Positions 27,419-35,667 of a stretch of DNA of 48,029 bases are shown in pieces; position 1 is the stretch's first letter; each line of letters begins with the position of its first letter. Both the position numbers and the translations under genes were made by a program. The stretch is from a bacterium (GTDB lineage Bacteria > SZUA-182 > SZUA-191 > JAJRXT01), in assembly GCA_024277675.1 (NCBI GenBank), contig JAJRUS010000110.1, forward strand, positions 1-48,029. The letters run 5' to 3'. The notes below the pieces were generated by a model. The model was not told where the DNA came from and ran no database searches. It worked only from the letters and a program-made list of their open reading frames with translations.

Positions 27419-27478
27419 ATGGGAGGCCAGTCAGCCAGTTGGAGATAATAACTTCAGGGAAGCGAAAGAGAGGAAACT

Positions 27479-28483
27479 ATGCCGGAATTGCGTAAAGACC
27501 CCATAATCGGAAGATGGGTGATTATTGCCACCGAAAGAGCTAAGCGTCCCACTGATCTACACGTTCCTGCAGAAGATTCACCAGAGGGGGGATTTTGTCC
27601 TTTTTGTGAGGGGAATGAAGATAAAACCCCGCCGGAAATCCTGGTCTATTGCAAGGATGCTGAACATAAGCCCAATACCCCCTGCTGGAGTTTAAGGGGG
27701 GTACCCAATAAATTCCCGGCGCTCCAGATCGAGGGTGGATTAAACAAACGCGGTGAGGGCATGTTCGACAGGATGAATGGCATAGGGGCGCATGAGGTTA
27801 TTATAGAGACTCCCCAGCACGTTAAATTTATGTCCACCCTCACTAAAGAGCAGATTGAAGATTCATTGTGGGCTTATCGGGACCGGATATTGGATTTAAA
27901 GAAGGATAAACGTTTTCGCTACGTACTTATCTTCAAGAATCAGGGTATAGCAGCCGGGGCCTCCCTGGAACACACCAATTCTCAAATTATTGCGTTACCT
28001 ATTGTACCCAAACGGGTGGCTGAGGAAATTGAAGGGGCTAAAAGGTATTACGCTTACAAGGACAGATGTGTATATTGTGATATTATTCGCCAGGAACAAG
28101 AGGCCAATGTTCGGGTAATTAATGAAAACCGTGACTTTATTTCAATATCTCCCTTCACGCCTCGCTTTCCATTTGAGACCTGGATTTTGCCTAAGTCGCA
28201 CGCCGCCGGTTTCGAAGATCTGCTTAAGGAAGAAGTTGAACAACTGGCGTTCATGCTCAAGGACACTCTCATGAGAATCGATGTGGTGTTGAACAATCCT
28301 CCCTATAACTATCTTATTCATAATTCCCCTTTCCACAATCGAGACGGTGATTGCTATCATTGGCATATCGAGATTATTCCAAAACTAACCAAGGTGGCCG
28401 GTTTTGAATGGGGAACCGGTTTCTATATCAATCCTACCCCGCCTGAGGAAACAGCTAAATACTTGCGAGAGGTCAAAATTTGA
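27479..28483 (+). CDS. galT: Galactose-1-phosphate uridylyltransferase
   Basis: 334-aa HIT-superfamily enzyme of the Leloir pathway that exchanges UMP between UDP-glucose and galactose 1-phosphate. The N-terminus MPELRKDPIIGRWVIIATER and zinc ligands Cys40/Cys43 (CPFCEG) are typical, as is the second CxxC-type position YCDIIR. The nucleotide-transfer motif is HWHIEIIPK, the HxH form found in the thermophile/archaeal-like GalT branch. GAGAGGAAA precedes the ATG. Related short uridylyl or adenylyl transferases acting on other hexose 1-phosphates cannot be ruled out. The gene is upstream of glgA with a 104-base gap. Confidence 0.9.
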   Translation: MPELRKDPIIGRWVIIATERAKRPTDLHVPAEDSPEGGFCPFCEGNEDKTPPEILVYCKDAEHKPNTPCWSLRGVPNKFPALQIEGGLNKRGEGMFDRMNGIGAHEVIIETPQHVKFMSTLTKEQIEDSLWAYRDRILDLKKDKRFRYVLIFKNQGIAAGASLEHTNSQIIALPIVPKRVAEEIEGAKRYYAYKDRCVYCDIIRQEQEANVRVINENRDFISISPFTPRFPFETWILPKSHAAGFEDLLKEEVEQLAFMLKDTLMRIDVVLNNPPYNYLIHNSPFHNRDGDCYHWHIEIIPKLTKVAGFEWGTGFYINPTPPEETAKYLREVKI

Positions 28484-28587
28484 TACTGACTAAAGCCATA
28501 TATTAAGGCGCCCTTAAGCCAAAGAATGGAGTCAGCCTGGGTATTATTACTATCTCGTTTTGTCATATTTTAGTATAAGGAGAAACC

Positions 28588-30060
28588 ATGAGCGCCCCGC
28601 TTAAGATTTTGTTGATATCATCGGAAGTAACCCCGTTTGCCAAAACCGGCGGCCTGGCGGATGTTGCCGGTTCACTTCCCAAGGCTTTGCATAAGTTAGG
28701 GCATGATGTCCGCATATTCCTGCCCTATTATAGGATGGTAAAACAAGGCGGCTTTACAACTAAAACCGTAATTGAGGATTTGCCGGTCGAAATTTCCAAC
28801 CGAACCGAATTTTCCAATATTCTACAAATTGATATGAAGCCCGGAGTTCCGGTATACCTGCTTGAGAATGATAAATATTATGATCGGCAGGAATTATATG
28901 GCACCCCAACGGGTGACTATAAAGATAATGCGGAACGGTTTATTTATTTCTCCAGAGCGGCCCTGGAGATGATTAAGACACTGGACTTTAAGCCTGATAT
29001 TATCCATTGCAATGACTGGCAGACCGGGCTTATTGCGGTGTATTTAAAGAGTCTTTATTTGTATAGCGACTGTTTGCAGAATGTGGCTACCCTGTTTACG
29101 GTGCACAATCTGGCCTATCAGGGTAATTTCTGGCATTTTGATATGTCGCTTACCGGATTGGGTTGGGAGTATTTTATTCCGGATTGGGTTGAGTTCTACG
29201 GTAAAATAAATCTACTTAAGGCCGGAATATTGCACGCTAATATAGTAAATACCGTAAGTCTCCAGTATAGCAAAGAAATTCAAACTCCTGAATATGGGTT
29301 TGGTTTGGACGGGGTGTTAAGAGCCAGAAGTAAAGATTTATATGGCATAGTAAATGGCCTGGATTATGATGTCTTTAATCCGGCCACCGATCCCCATATT
29401 CCTCATAAGTATGATCACAACCGGTTGGATCAAAAACTAAAAAACAAAGCGGCGCTGCAAAAAACCCTGGGATTGCCCAGGTCAGATAAACCGATAATCG
29501 GCATGATCAGCCGCCTGGCCGTCCAGAAGGGTTGGGACTTGATTGCTAATGTGATTGATGAGCTGATGCAACTTGATTTGCAATTAGTGGTGTTGGGGGC
29601 TGGTGAAGAAGAGTTCGTGGCGATGCTTAGGCAGATTGCCGAGAAATATCCTGAAAAGGCGGGGCTTATGATCGGTTTTGATGCCAAATTGGCGCAGCTT
29701 ATTTATGCCGGCAGCGACATGTTTCTCATGCCCTCCAGGTATGAGCCTTGCGGTTTGGGGCAGTTGATTGCTTTGCGCTACGGCAATATTCCCATCGTCC
29801 GGTCTACAGGGGGATTGGCCGATACCATTAAGAATTTTAATCCCAGAACTAAACGCGGAAATGGGTTTGCCTTTAAGAACTATTCTTCTAAAGAAATGCT
29901 GGCAACTATTAAAAGAGCGCTGAAGGTCTATGCTGATAAACCAAGCTGGCGGGAACTGATGCAGCGGGGGATGCAGCAGGACTTCTCCTGGGAACATTCG
30001 GCCAAAGAGTATGTGAAACTTTATGAGAAGGCTATAAAACAAAAGCGGAAGGTTAATTAG
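28588..30060 (+). CDS. glgA: Glycogen (starch) synthase, GT5
   Basis: 490-aa ADP-glucose-dependent glucan synthase. The donor-binding KTGGLADVAGSLPKAL is at about 19-34, and HCNDWQTGL, TVHNLAYQG and the C-terminal MPSRYEPCGLGQLIALRYG with STGGLADTI are all visible. Length and order of motifs are those of bacterial GlgA. AAGGAG 6 bases ahead supports the ATG. glgB and glgC are not in the window. The next gene starts on the base after the stop. Confidence 0.96.
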   Translation: MSAPLKILLISSEVTPFAKTGGLADVAGSLPKALHKLGHDVRIFLPYYRMVKQGGFTTKTVIEDLPVEISNRTEFSNILQIDMKPGVPVYLLENDKYYDRQELYGTPTGDYKDNAERFIYFSRAALEMIKTLDFKPDIIHCNDWQTGLIAVYLKSLYLYSDCLQNVATLFTVHNLAYQGNFWHFDMSLTGLGWEYFIPDWVEFYGKINLLKAGILHANIVNTVSLQYSKEIQTPEYGFGLDGVLRARSKDLYGIVNGLDYDVFNPATDPHIPHKYDHNRLDQKLKNKAALQKTLGLPRSDKPIIGMISRLAVQKGWDLIANVIDELMQLDLQLVVLGAGEEEFVAMLRQIAEKYPEKAGLMIGFDAKLAQLIYAGSDMFLMPSRYEPCGLGQLIALRYGNIPIVRSTGGLADTIKNFNPRTKRGNGFAFKNYSSKEMLATIKRALKVYADKPSWRELMQRGMQQDFSWEHSAKEYVKLYEKAIKQKRKVN

Positions 30061-30420
30061 TTGTTGATGTATTTTGTGCTGACAGTAGCCATTGTATTAA
30101 ATGCGTTGGCAAATATTTTTATGAAGATGGGCATGAATAAGGTGGGGGGGCTTGACATGCGGCCGCCGTTGAGCTGGTTTTTAAACATGCTGGCCAATCC
30201 TTTTATTTTGATGGGCCTGTTTTGTTTCGGCTTGGGGTTGGTGGCTTATAATTATGTGCTGTCTCAGATAAACCTGAGCATTGCCTATCCTATCATGACC
30301 AGTATCGGTTATTGCATTGTTATTGTAGTCTCCTGGTTGTTTTTGCAAGAGAAGATCGTGCCCGTTCAGGTATTCGGTTTTTCGCTTATTATTGCCGGTG
30401 TATGGATGGTGGCCGGATAA
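30061..30420 (+). CDS. Small four-helix SMR/EamA-like membrane transporter
   Basis: 119 aa with four hydrophobic helices, about the size of small multidrug resistance or ArnE/ArnF-type (half-EamA) proteins. The segment LVAYNYVLSQINLSIAYPIMTS matches the conserved SMR/EamA core (Ala-Tyr-Pro at the end of a helix). The start is TTG at 30061, abutting glgA, with GGAAGG 8 bases upstream; an ATG at 30067 is the alternative. The substrate is unknown. The following glycosyltransferase suggests a lipid-linked sugar or envelope function at least as much as drug export. Confidence 0.78.
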   Translation: MLMYFVLTVAIVLNALANIFMKMGMNKVGGLDMRPPLSWFLNMLANPFILMGLFCFGLGLVAYNYVLSQINLSIAYPIMTSIGYCIVIVVSWLFLQEKIVPVQVFGFSLIIAGVWMVAG

Positions 30421-30448
30421 TCGTTATTTTTTCCCAGCTTATAATCTG

Positions 30449-30467
30449 CTAACGTCCGACAGACTCC
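30449..30467 (+). repeat. Solitary terminal repeat of the MITE family (variant A)
   Basis: CTAACGTCCGACAGACTCC differs by one base from the right terminal repeat of the elements flanking uvrA. It is in the gap after the transporter gene. No partner end or internal sequence is recognisable. Confidence 0.5.
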
Positions 30468-30550
30468 TGGATTATCACTATAACCCAGGTGGCCAATATG
30501 TTGGTCCAACCAGAGCAACTGCTTTGAGCGTTTGGTTGTAAACTATTGCC

Positions 30551-31429
30551 ATGCCATCACTTAAAACCATATATTTTAAGCCCTGGGGTGGCTTAGGGGA
30601 TATTCTGCTGGCTACTCCGGCGCTTCAAGCGATAAAGGAGCGTTATCCTGAGGTGAGAATATACTGTCGGGATACTCCCTTAAGCCGTGATCTGCTGGCC
30701 TACAATCCCCATATTTACCAATTTGTGGCCTCCCATAAGGGCTTGCTTAAGACTCCTGACGATAAGTTAAACAGGATAACCAACCGCTTAGAGCAAGCGG
30801 AAGTTGTTTTCTATCCCTGTTACGGCAAGTTAATGCCTTCCCGGATGGATAATCCGCAGCATGCCATTTTACTTATCTGCCGTATGATAAGCCTGACTCC
30901 TTTAGATAATCGGGTGAGGATATATTTTTCTGCCGATGAAGAAGCCCAGGCAAAAGATATGGCGCATGAATTGGGTCAGCCGCTTATTGCTCTGCATGCC
31001 CAATCCACCTGTGCTAAGAATAAGGAATGGTATCCTGAGCGTTGGGAGCAGGTAGTGGGTTGGCTAAGCGACCGGGGTTTTAAGGTGGTACAGTTGGGGG
31101 CTGCCGGCGAGGCGCCCATTGCCGGAGCCGTAAATTTATTGGGCCAGCCCATCCGCCAGGCCCTGTGTTTGCTTAAACAAGCCCGGTATTTCCTGGGTAT
31201 AGAGTCGGTATTTAACCATGCCGCCCATAGCTTTGGTATTCCGGGGGTAGTGTTGTTCGGCGCCTCCACTCCGGCGGTCTGGGGCTATGAGGAAAGCGCC
31301 AACATCTACAAAAAGCTTGTCTGCCAACCTTGCCTGGACCTGCTGCACGATAAGTGTCAGGTACGGCGTTGTATGCAGCAGATTACTCCAGATGAGGTTA
31401 TACAGGCGCTGTCTTCGCTTATGAGTTAA
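30551..31429 (+). CDS. GT9-family glycosyltransferase (heptosyltransferase-like)
   Basis: 292-aa GT-B enzyme. The N-terminal KPWGGLGDILLATPALQAIK matches the GxGDxxxxTP motif of ADP-heptose:LPS heptosyltransferases, and the C-terminal FLGIESVFNHAAHSFGIPGVVLFG with CQPC is the donor-site pattern of the family. Members add heptose or other sugars to lipopolysaccharide or glycoproteins, which suggests an outer membrane. The actual sugar is unknown. No good Shine-Dalgarno precedes the ATG. Confidence 0.88.
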   Translation: MPSLKTIYFKPWGGLGDILLATPALQAIKERYPEVRIYCRDTPLSRDLLAYNPHIYQFVASHKGLLKTPDDKLNRITNRLEQAEVVFYPCYGKLMPSRMDNPQHAILLICRMISLTPLDNRVRIYFSADEEAQAKDMAHELGQPLIALHAQSTCAKNKEWYPERWEQVVGWLSDRGFKVVQLGAAGEAPIAGAVNLLGQPIRQALCLLKQARYFLGIESVFNHAAHSFGIPGVVLFGASTPAVWGYEESANIYKKLVCQPCLDLLHDKCQVRRCMQQITPDEVIQALSSLMS

Positions 31430-31478
31430 GATGAGTAAAAAATGTGCTGGCTATGGTTGTTTATAATAGAGGAGAGGC

Positions 31479-32744
31479 ATGGAAGGGCAAAAGGTAAAAA
31501 TTGAAAGGCTGGTTTCAGGGGGGTATGGCCTTGGCTATTTGGATGGGCGGGTGATCTTCGTGCCCTACAGCGCTCCCGGCGATGAGCTGATAGTAGAAGT
31601 AGTTTCAAAGCGCAAGGGCGTTCTGTGGGGCCATATAAAACAAATTAAAAGCCCCTCGGTATTGCGGGCGACGCCGTTTTGTGCGCATTATAAGCTTTGC
31701 GGCGGCTGTCAATTACAGCATATATCCTATACGGCGCAACTTGAGCAAAAACGACTCATGCTGGCTGATACATTAAGTCACCTGGCCGGGCTTAAAGATA
31801 TAGCGGTAAAGCCCTGCCTTGCATCCCCCATAAACAAGGGCTACCGCCGCCGGGTAAGGCTGCATTGTAGCGCTGGAGAAATTGGTTTTTATAAGCCCCA
31901 AAGCCATACGATTACCCCTATAGATAATTGCCCCATATTGACGCTTGAGATAAATGACTGCCTTAAACAATTGTCGAACTATCCGGCGTTACATTCCATT
32001 AGCGGCTTGTCTGAAATCAGGCTTATGCAGGGTGATGGGGGGCAGCTCATTATGAGCCTTAAAATGGATTATCCCCCCAGTCCGGCGGTTATTAATAAAT
32101 TCCGGGATAATATCGGTGTTGCCGGGGCCGTGCTCAGCAGCCGGGGCCGCGATAAAATTTTATGGGGCCGGGATTATGCCGCTTTTTCAATGCAGGATTT
32201 TAGTTTTCGGGTAAGCGCCGGCGCATTTTTTCAAGCAAATACTAGCTTATTGCCGGGTCTGATCAAGCAGCTATTAAAAGCGCTCAAATTTAAAGCTGTC
32301 GATTCAGCGGTAGAGCTTTATGCAGGCGTAGGGGTCTTCAGTCTGCCGCTGGCTGAAAAAGTAAATAAACTCATAACCGTTGAATGGAATAAAAAGGCGG
32401 TAAGAAACGCACTATTTAATCTGGGCGCTAATAGAGTTAAAAATGTGATTGTATATCCGGTATCCGCCGGGGAAGGGCTTGAATTGTTGTATTCTAAGAA
32501 GCTTAAGCCCGGCTTGGTGTTGGTCGACCCGCCGCGGGAGGGTTTATCGGATAGGGTGTGTCAGCGGCTAAAACAACTGGCTGCCCGGCAAATTATTTAT
32601 GTATCCTGCAATCCGGCCAGCTTAGCCCGCGATATGAAGCGCATCATGTCAACCGGCGCATATCAGCTATCGGAGATTCAGCCCTTGGATATGTTTCCCC
32701 ATACTGCGCACATAGAATCAGTGAGCATTTTGGTTAAAAAATAA
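31479..32744 (+). CDS. RlmD/RumA-family 23S rRNA (uracil-5) methyltransferase
   Basis: 421-aa TrmA/RlmD-family RNA m5U methyltransferase. It has an N-terminal TRAM domain (about 1-57), an iron-sulfur cluster motif Cys68/Cys74/Cys77 with Cys151, the SAM site ELYAGVGVFSL, VLVDPPREGL, and catalytic Cys in YVSCNPASLARD. Target U747 versus U1939 cannot be told apart by eye, so no symbol is given. Its 3' end overlaps the convergent pgi gene by 11 bases. Confidence 0.93.
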   Translation: MEGQKVKIERLVSGGYGLGYLDGRVIFVPYSAPGDELIVEVVSKRKGVLWGHIKQIKSPSVLRATPFCAHYKLCGGCQLQHISYTAQLEQKRLMLADTLSHLAGLKDIAVKPCLASPINKGYRRRVRLHCSAGEIGFYKPQSHTITPIDNCPILTLEINDCLKQLSNYPALHSISGLSEIRLMQGDGGQLIMSLKMDYPPSPAVINKFRDNIGVAGAVLSSRGRDKILWGRDYAAFSMQDFSFRVSAGAFFQANTSLLPGLIKQLLKALKFKAVDSAVELYAGVGVFSLPLAEKVNKLITVEWNKKAVRNALFNLGANRVKNVIVYPVSAGEGLELLYSKKLKPGLVLVDPPREGLSDRVCQRLKQLAARQIIYVSCNPASLARDMKRIMSTGAYQLSEIQPLDMFPHTAHIESVSILVKK

Positions 32745-34206
32745 ATTCATCCTTTTTCCAAATGGGGTATTTTTCAATTTCCCTGGCGATGTCCTTCGAT
32801 ATGCCGGGTTTATCTAGCTTATAATACATGTATTTTTTATAGCCTTCCACTCCCGGTTGATCATAAGCGTTAACATTTAATAATTCCCCTTCAAAAGCGG
32901 TGGCCATTTCAAAGAAGAATATAAGTTCACCCCAGCTATAGGGGCTGACTTCGGGTATGATTATGGTGCAATTAGGCCGTTGCTCCTTCACCAGTGACCA
33001 TTCGGTGGCCTCCTGGGCCAGCTTTATCAATTCCGAATATGATTTACCTGACAGAAAGTTGTCGCCCGGCGGGAGTTTTACATCTGAACTGAAATTTTCC
33101 ACCCGGATAAAGGTAACAGTTTTATTATTTTCGCCTTCCACGTTGTTCTGCTGGATGGAGTGTAAATCATTGGTGCCCCGGCAGGCAACCGGAGTCCGGC
33201 CCACATTAACCACCTGCTGCTTATTATGATCCCAGTTTTCAAAACCCTGGGCGGTAACTGAGATTTCTCTTTCATATTTTTTACCCAGGCTTTCCGCCAG
33301 CAGTTGGGCGTACCAGTCGGCAGTGGCTTTTAAGCCTTCTGAAAACGGCATCGTAACCGCAATGGATTTGTTTTTATTTTTATAAAGGATATGCTGTAAT
33401 ACGGCATACATATAGGCCGGATTTTCATAAATGGATTCGGCAGCACATTTTTCAGCCATCGCCTTTGCCCCGGCCAGTACTTCTTCTATTTTCACTCCGA
33501 TAATTGCCAGGTGTAAGAGGCCCATATTCAGCTCTGAATAGCGTCCCCCCACGCCCTTTATTAAAGGCAAGCTGCGAAAGCTTAATGGGTTAGCGGCTTG
33601 TGCTTGATTAACCTTGCTGCGCAGGGCGCCTGATTCGGGGTCGGTAATGGCCAGTATCTGCCGGCCGTATTTTTCGCCTACCCCTTGTTTAAGCCAGCGC
33701 TCAACAGTTTCCAGGGCAACTTTGGTTTCGGTGGTTTCTCCTGATTTAGATATTACCACCACGAAAGTTTCACTGGGTTTTAAATTCGCCAGCACCGCAT
33801 TTATGGTTTCCGGATCCAGGTTATTTCCCTCAAAATAAATTCTGGGGGTACCCTTGCGTAACGAACTGAATTCATTGTAGTAGGGTGGACAAAGGGCGTC
33901 CTGGGCGGCTTTAAGGCCTAAATATGAGCCGCCGATACCCAGGAAAAGCACGTTTTTGTAATCACAGGCAATCTGCTCTCCCAAAAACTGAATTTCCTGA
34001 ATATCTTTTTTGTCCTGAAACGGCAGATTAGCCCATTCTAAGCCTATATTTGTTCTGTTTAAAGCGGTATCAATCAGTTTCCTTAAGTGTTGGCGGGCAG
34101 TTGTGACGGTTTCTGATATTTGTTGCAGCTCATCGGCGGTGACCCCGTGTTTTTCGCCGATATTAAAGCTTAACATATTATTGAAATCGAATTTTATGTC
34201 TCGCAT
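32734..34206 (-). CDS. pgi: Glucose-6-phosphate isomerase
   Basis: 490-aa isomerase linking glucose 6-phosphate and fructose 6-phosphate. Visible are GIGGSYLGLKAAQDAL, VVISKSGETTETKVAL and the C-terminal active-site region VNAYDQPGVEGYKKYMYYKL, as in long bacterial PGI proteins. I chose the ATG at 34206 (MRDIKFDF) because AAGGAGG lies 5 bases upstream; an in-frame ATG at 34248 would add 14 unrelated residues. It is the last gene of the pentose phosphate operon, and its stop overlaps the end of the convergent methyltransferase gene. Confidence 0.97.
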   Translation of the reverse strand: MRDIKFDFNNMLSFNIGEKHGVTADELQQISETVTTARQHLRKLIDTALNRTNIGLEWANLPFQDKKDIQEIQFLGEQIACDYKNVLFLGIGGSYLGLKAAQDALCPPYYNEFSSLRKGTPRIYFEGNNLDPETINAVLANLKPSETFVVVISKSGETTETKVALETVERWLKQGVGEKYGRQILAITDPESGALRSKVNQAQAANPLSFRSLPLIKGVGGRYSELNMGLLHLAIIGVKIEEVLAGAKAMAEKCAAESIYENPAYMYAVLQHILYKNKNKSIAVTMPFSEGLKATADWYAQLLAESLGKKYEREISVTAQGFENWDHNKQQVVNVGRTPVACRGTNDLHSIQQNNVEGENNKTVTFIRVENFSSDVKLPPGDNFLSGKSYSELIKLAQEATEWSLVKEQRPNCTIIIPEVSPYSWGELIFFFEMATAFEGELLNVNAYDQPGVEGYKKYMYYKLDKPGISKDIAREIEKYPIWKKDEFIF

Positions 34207-34257
34207 TACAGCCTCCTTCTGATAATCTGTGCGTAAAGGGCACCCCACTGTTTCAGC

Positions 34258-34977
34258 TTAACCGTAGCATTCGCCTAAGATGAAAAATAGTTCGCCGTTT
34301 TGGGGCATAACCCGCGCCGCCGGTAGTTGTTGTTGGTGTTTTTCTAAAATTTCTTTAATAACCGGCGCCTTGTTTTTACCGGTTACCAGAAAAATTATGT
34401 TTCTGGCATTATTTATTAGCGGTAAGCTGATGGTTACTCGTTTGTGCTCAAGCTTATCATTACTTGCGGCTACCGCCAGCCGCTTTTCCTCAAAAATGGC
34501 GGGATCATTTGGAAAGAGCGAGGCCGTATGACCGTCTTCTCCCACTCCCAGTATGATAAGGTCAAAAACCGGGAATTCGCCCGACTGTAATGCAAAAAAT
34601 GAATTCAATTCCGCTTCATATTTTGTAGCTGAAATATCAGGGCTGTCTTCGGCGGTATCAATGGGGTGAATATTTGCTGTCGGTATATGGATATTTTTAA
34701 TAAGGCTTTCTTTTATCATGCCAAAGTTACTGGCTGCATTATTAAATGGCACAAATCGTTCATCTACCAAAAAAATATGTGTCCTGTCCCAGGGCAGGTT
34801 TTTTTGCATTCCCAATTTCCGGTAAAAATCCTGGGGGGTGCCGCCACCTGAAACGGCCGCCGTAAAACGTTTCTCCGTCTTCACCGAATCTTCGGCTAGC
34901 GCCGCCCATTTTTTTATAGCAAAATCGGTAGCAGCAGCCTTAGTTTTAAATGCTAACACCTTGTATGTAATGTTCAT
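34258..34977 (-). CDS. pgl: 6-phosphogluconolactonase (DevB type)
   Basis: 239 aa. Hydrolyses the lactone made by Zwf, the second step of the oxidative branch. The AVSGGGTPQDFYRKL and FLVDERFVPFNNAASNFGMI motifs and LGVGEDGHTASLFP are diagnostic of the glucosamine-6-phosphate-isomerase-like DevB family. No Shine-Dalgarno is obvious in front of the ATG. It lies between pgi and the PEBP gene on the same strand. The gap to the PEBP gene carries a palindrome and a solitary MITE end. Confidence 0.96.
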   Translation of the reverse strand: MNITYKVLAFKTKAAATDFAIKKWAALAEDSVKTEKRFTAAVSGGGTPQDFYRKLGMQKNLPWDRTHIFLVDERFVPFNNAASNFGMIKESLIKNIHIPTANIHPIDTAEDSPDISATKYEAELNSFFALQSGEFPVFDLIILGVGEDGHTASLFPNDPAIFEEKRLAVAASNDKLEHKRVTISLPLINNARNIIFLVTGKNKAPVIKEILEKHQQQLPAARVMPQNGELFFILGECYG

Positions 34978-35016
34978 TTGATGTATGTTCAGCTATAGGA
35001 AATTATAGAAAACTCA

Positions 35017-35037
35017 TCCAAAGCCCGACAAGCCTCC
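35017..35037 (+). repeat. Solitary terminal repeat of the MITE family (variant B)
   Basis: The 21-base end TCCAAAGC-CCGACAAGCCTCC is identical to the one at 7853-7873. It lies in the 94-base gap between pgl and the PEBP gene, within the operon. Confidence 0.55.
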
Positions 35038-35055
35038 CAGGAATAAATCCAGCCC

Positions 35056-35071
35056 CCAGCCGGCCGGCTGG
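35056..35071. repeat. 16-bp perfect palindrome CCAGCCGGCCGGCTGG
   Basis: It ends at the base before the stop codon of the PEBP gene. Adjacent sequence AATCCAGCCCCC also occurs in the ispA leader hairpin (7631-7645, other strand), so the two may share a dispersed element. It could act as an RNA hairpin between operon genes. Confidence 0.55.
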
Positions 35072-35656
35072 TTATTTCCGTTCATAGGTTCCCATTAGCT
35101 TGGTTTCGGCCAGGATGTGTCCCTTTATTGCATGTAAGATAGTTTTTTTGTCAACTCTATTCCCCTTTAGGTTTAACATTGAATCAAGCGCATAAAGTTT
35201 AAAGAAATATCGGTGAGAGCCGTAACCCCGCGGGGGGCATGGCCCACCATAACCGAATCGACGGAAATCATTTCGCCCCTGTTTAGCGCCGTCGGCTAGA
35301 CTTTCGGTGGCGGGTATGGTTTCCGGCAAATGATTCGCTTCTGCCGGTATATTGTAGATAATCCAATGTACCCAGTCACCTGCCGGGGCATCGGGATCAT
35401 TACAGATTAGGGCTAAGCTTTTGGTTCCCGCAGGGGCTTCGCTCCAGGCAAGGGGAGGGGAGATATTCATACCATCGCAGGTATATTTTACCGGAATTTC
35501 CGCTTGCTGGTTAAAGGCGGCTGATGAGAGCTTCATGGTGTGCTCAGCCCTGGCAACGCCGGTGGATTGGCAGACGATTAAAAGTGCGGCTGTCATTAAT
35601 AAGCACAGGGGATAGGGGGCTAATCTTTTATTAAAAACATATAAACCCATCCGCAT
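35072..35656 (-). CDS. Secreted YbhB/YbcL-family (PEBP) protein
   Basis: 194 aa with an N-terminal signal peptide (hydrophobic 16-30, cleavage near VARA-EHT). The phosphatidylethanolamine-binding fold is recognised from IPVKYTCDGMNISPPLAW, SLALICNDPDAPAGDWVHWIIYNIP and RFGYGGPCPPRGYGSHRYFFKLYALD. Bacterial members have no settled function (they resemble Raf-kinase inhibitor protein). It is 11 bases downstream of zwf in the pentose phosphate operon, an odd place for an exported protein. AGAGGGA supports the ATG at 35656. Confidence 0.9.
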   Translation of the reverse strand: MRMGLYVFNKRLAPYPLCLLMTAALLIVCQSTGVARAEHTMKLSSAAFNQQAEIPVKYTCDGMNISPPLAWSEAPAGTKSLALICNDPDAPAGDWVHWIIYNIPAEANHLPETIPATESLADGAKQGRNDFRRFGYGGPCPPRGYGSHRYFFKLYALDSMLNLKGNRVDKKTILHAIKGHILAETKLMGTYERK

Positions 35657-35667
35657 GGTTTTTCCCT

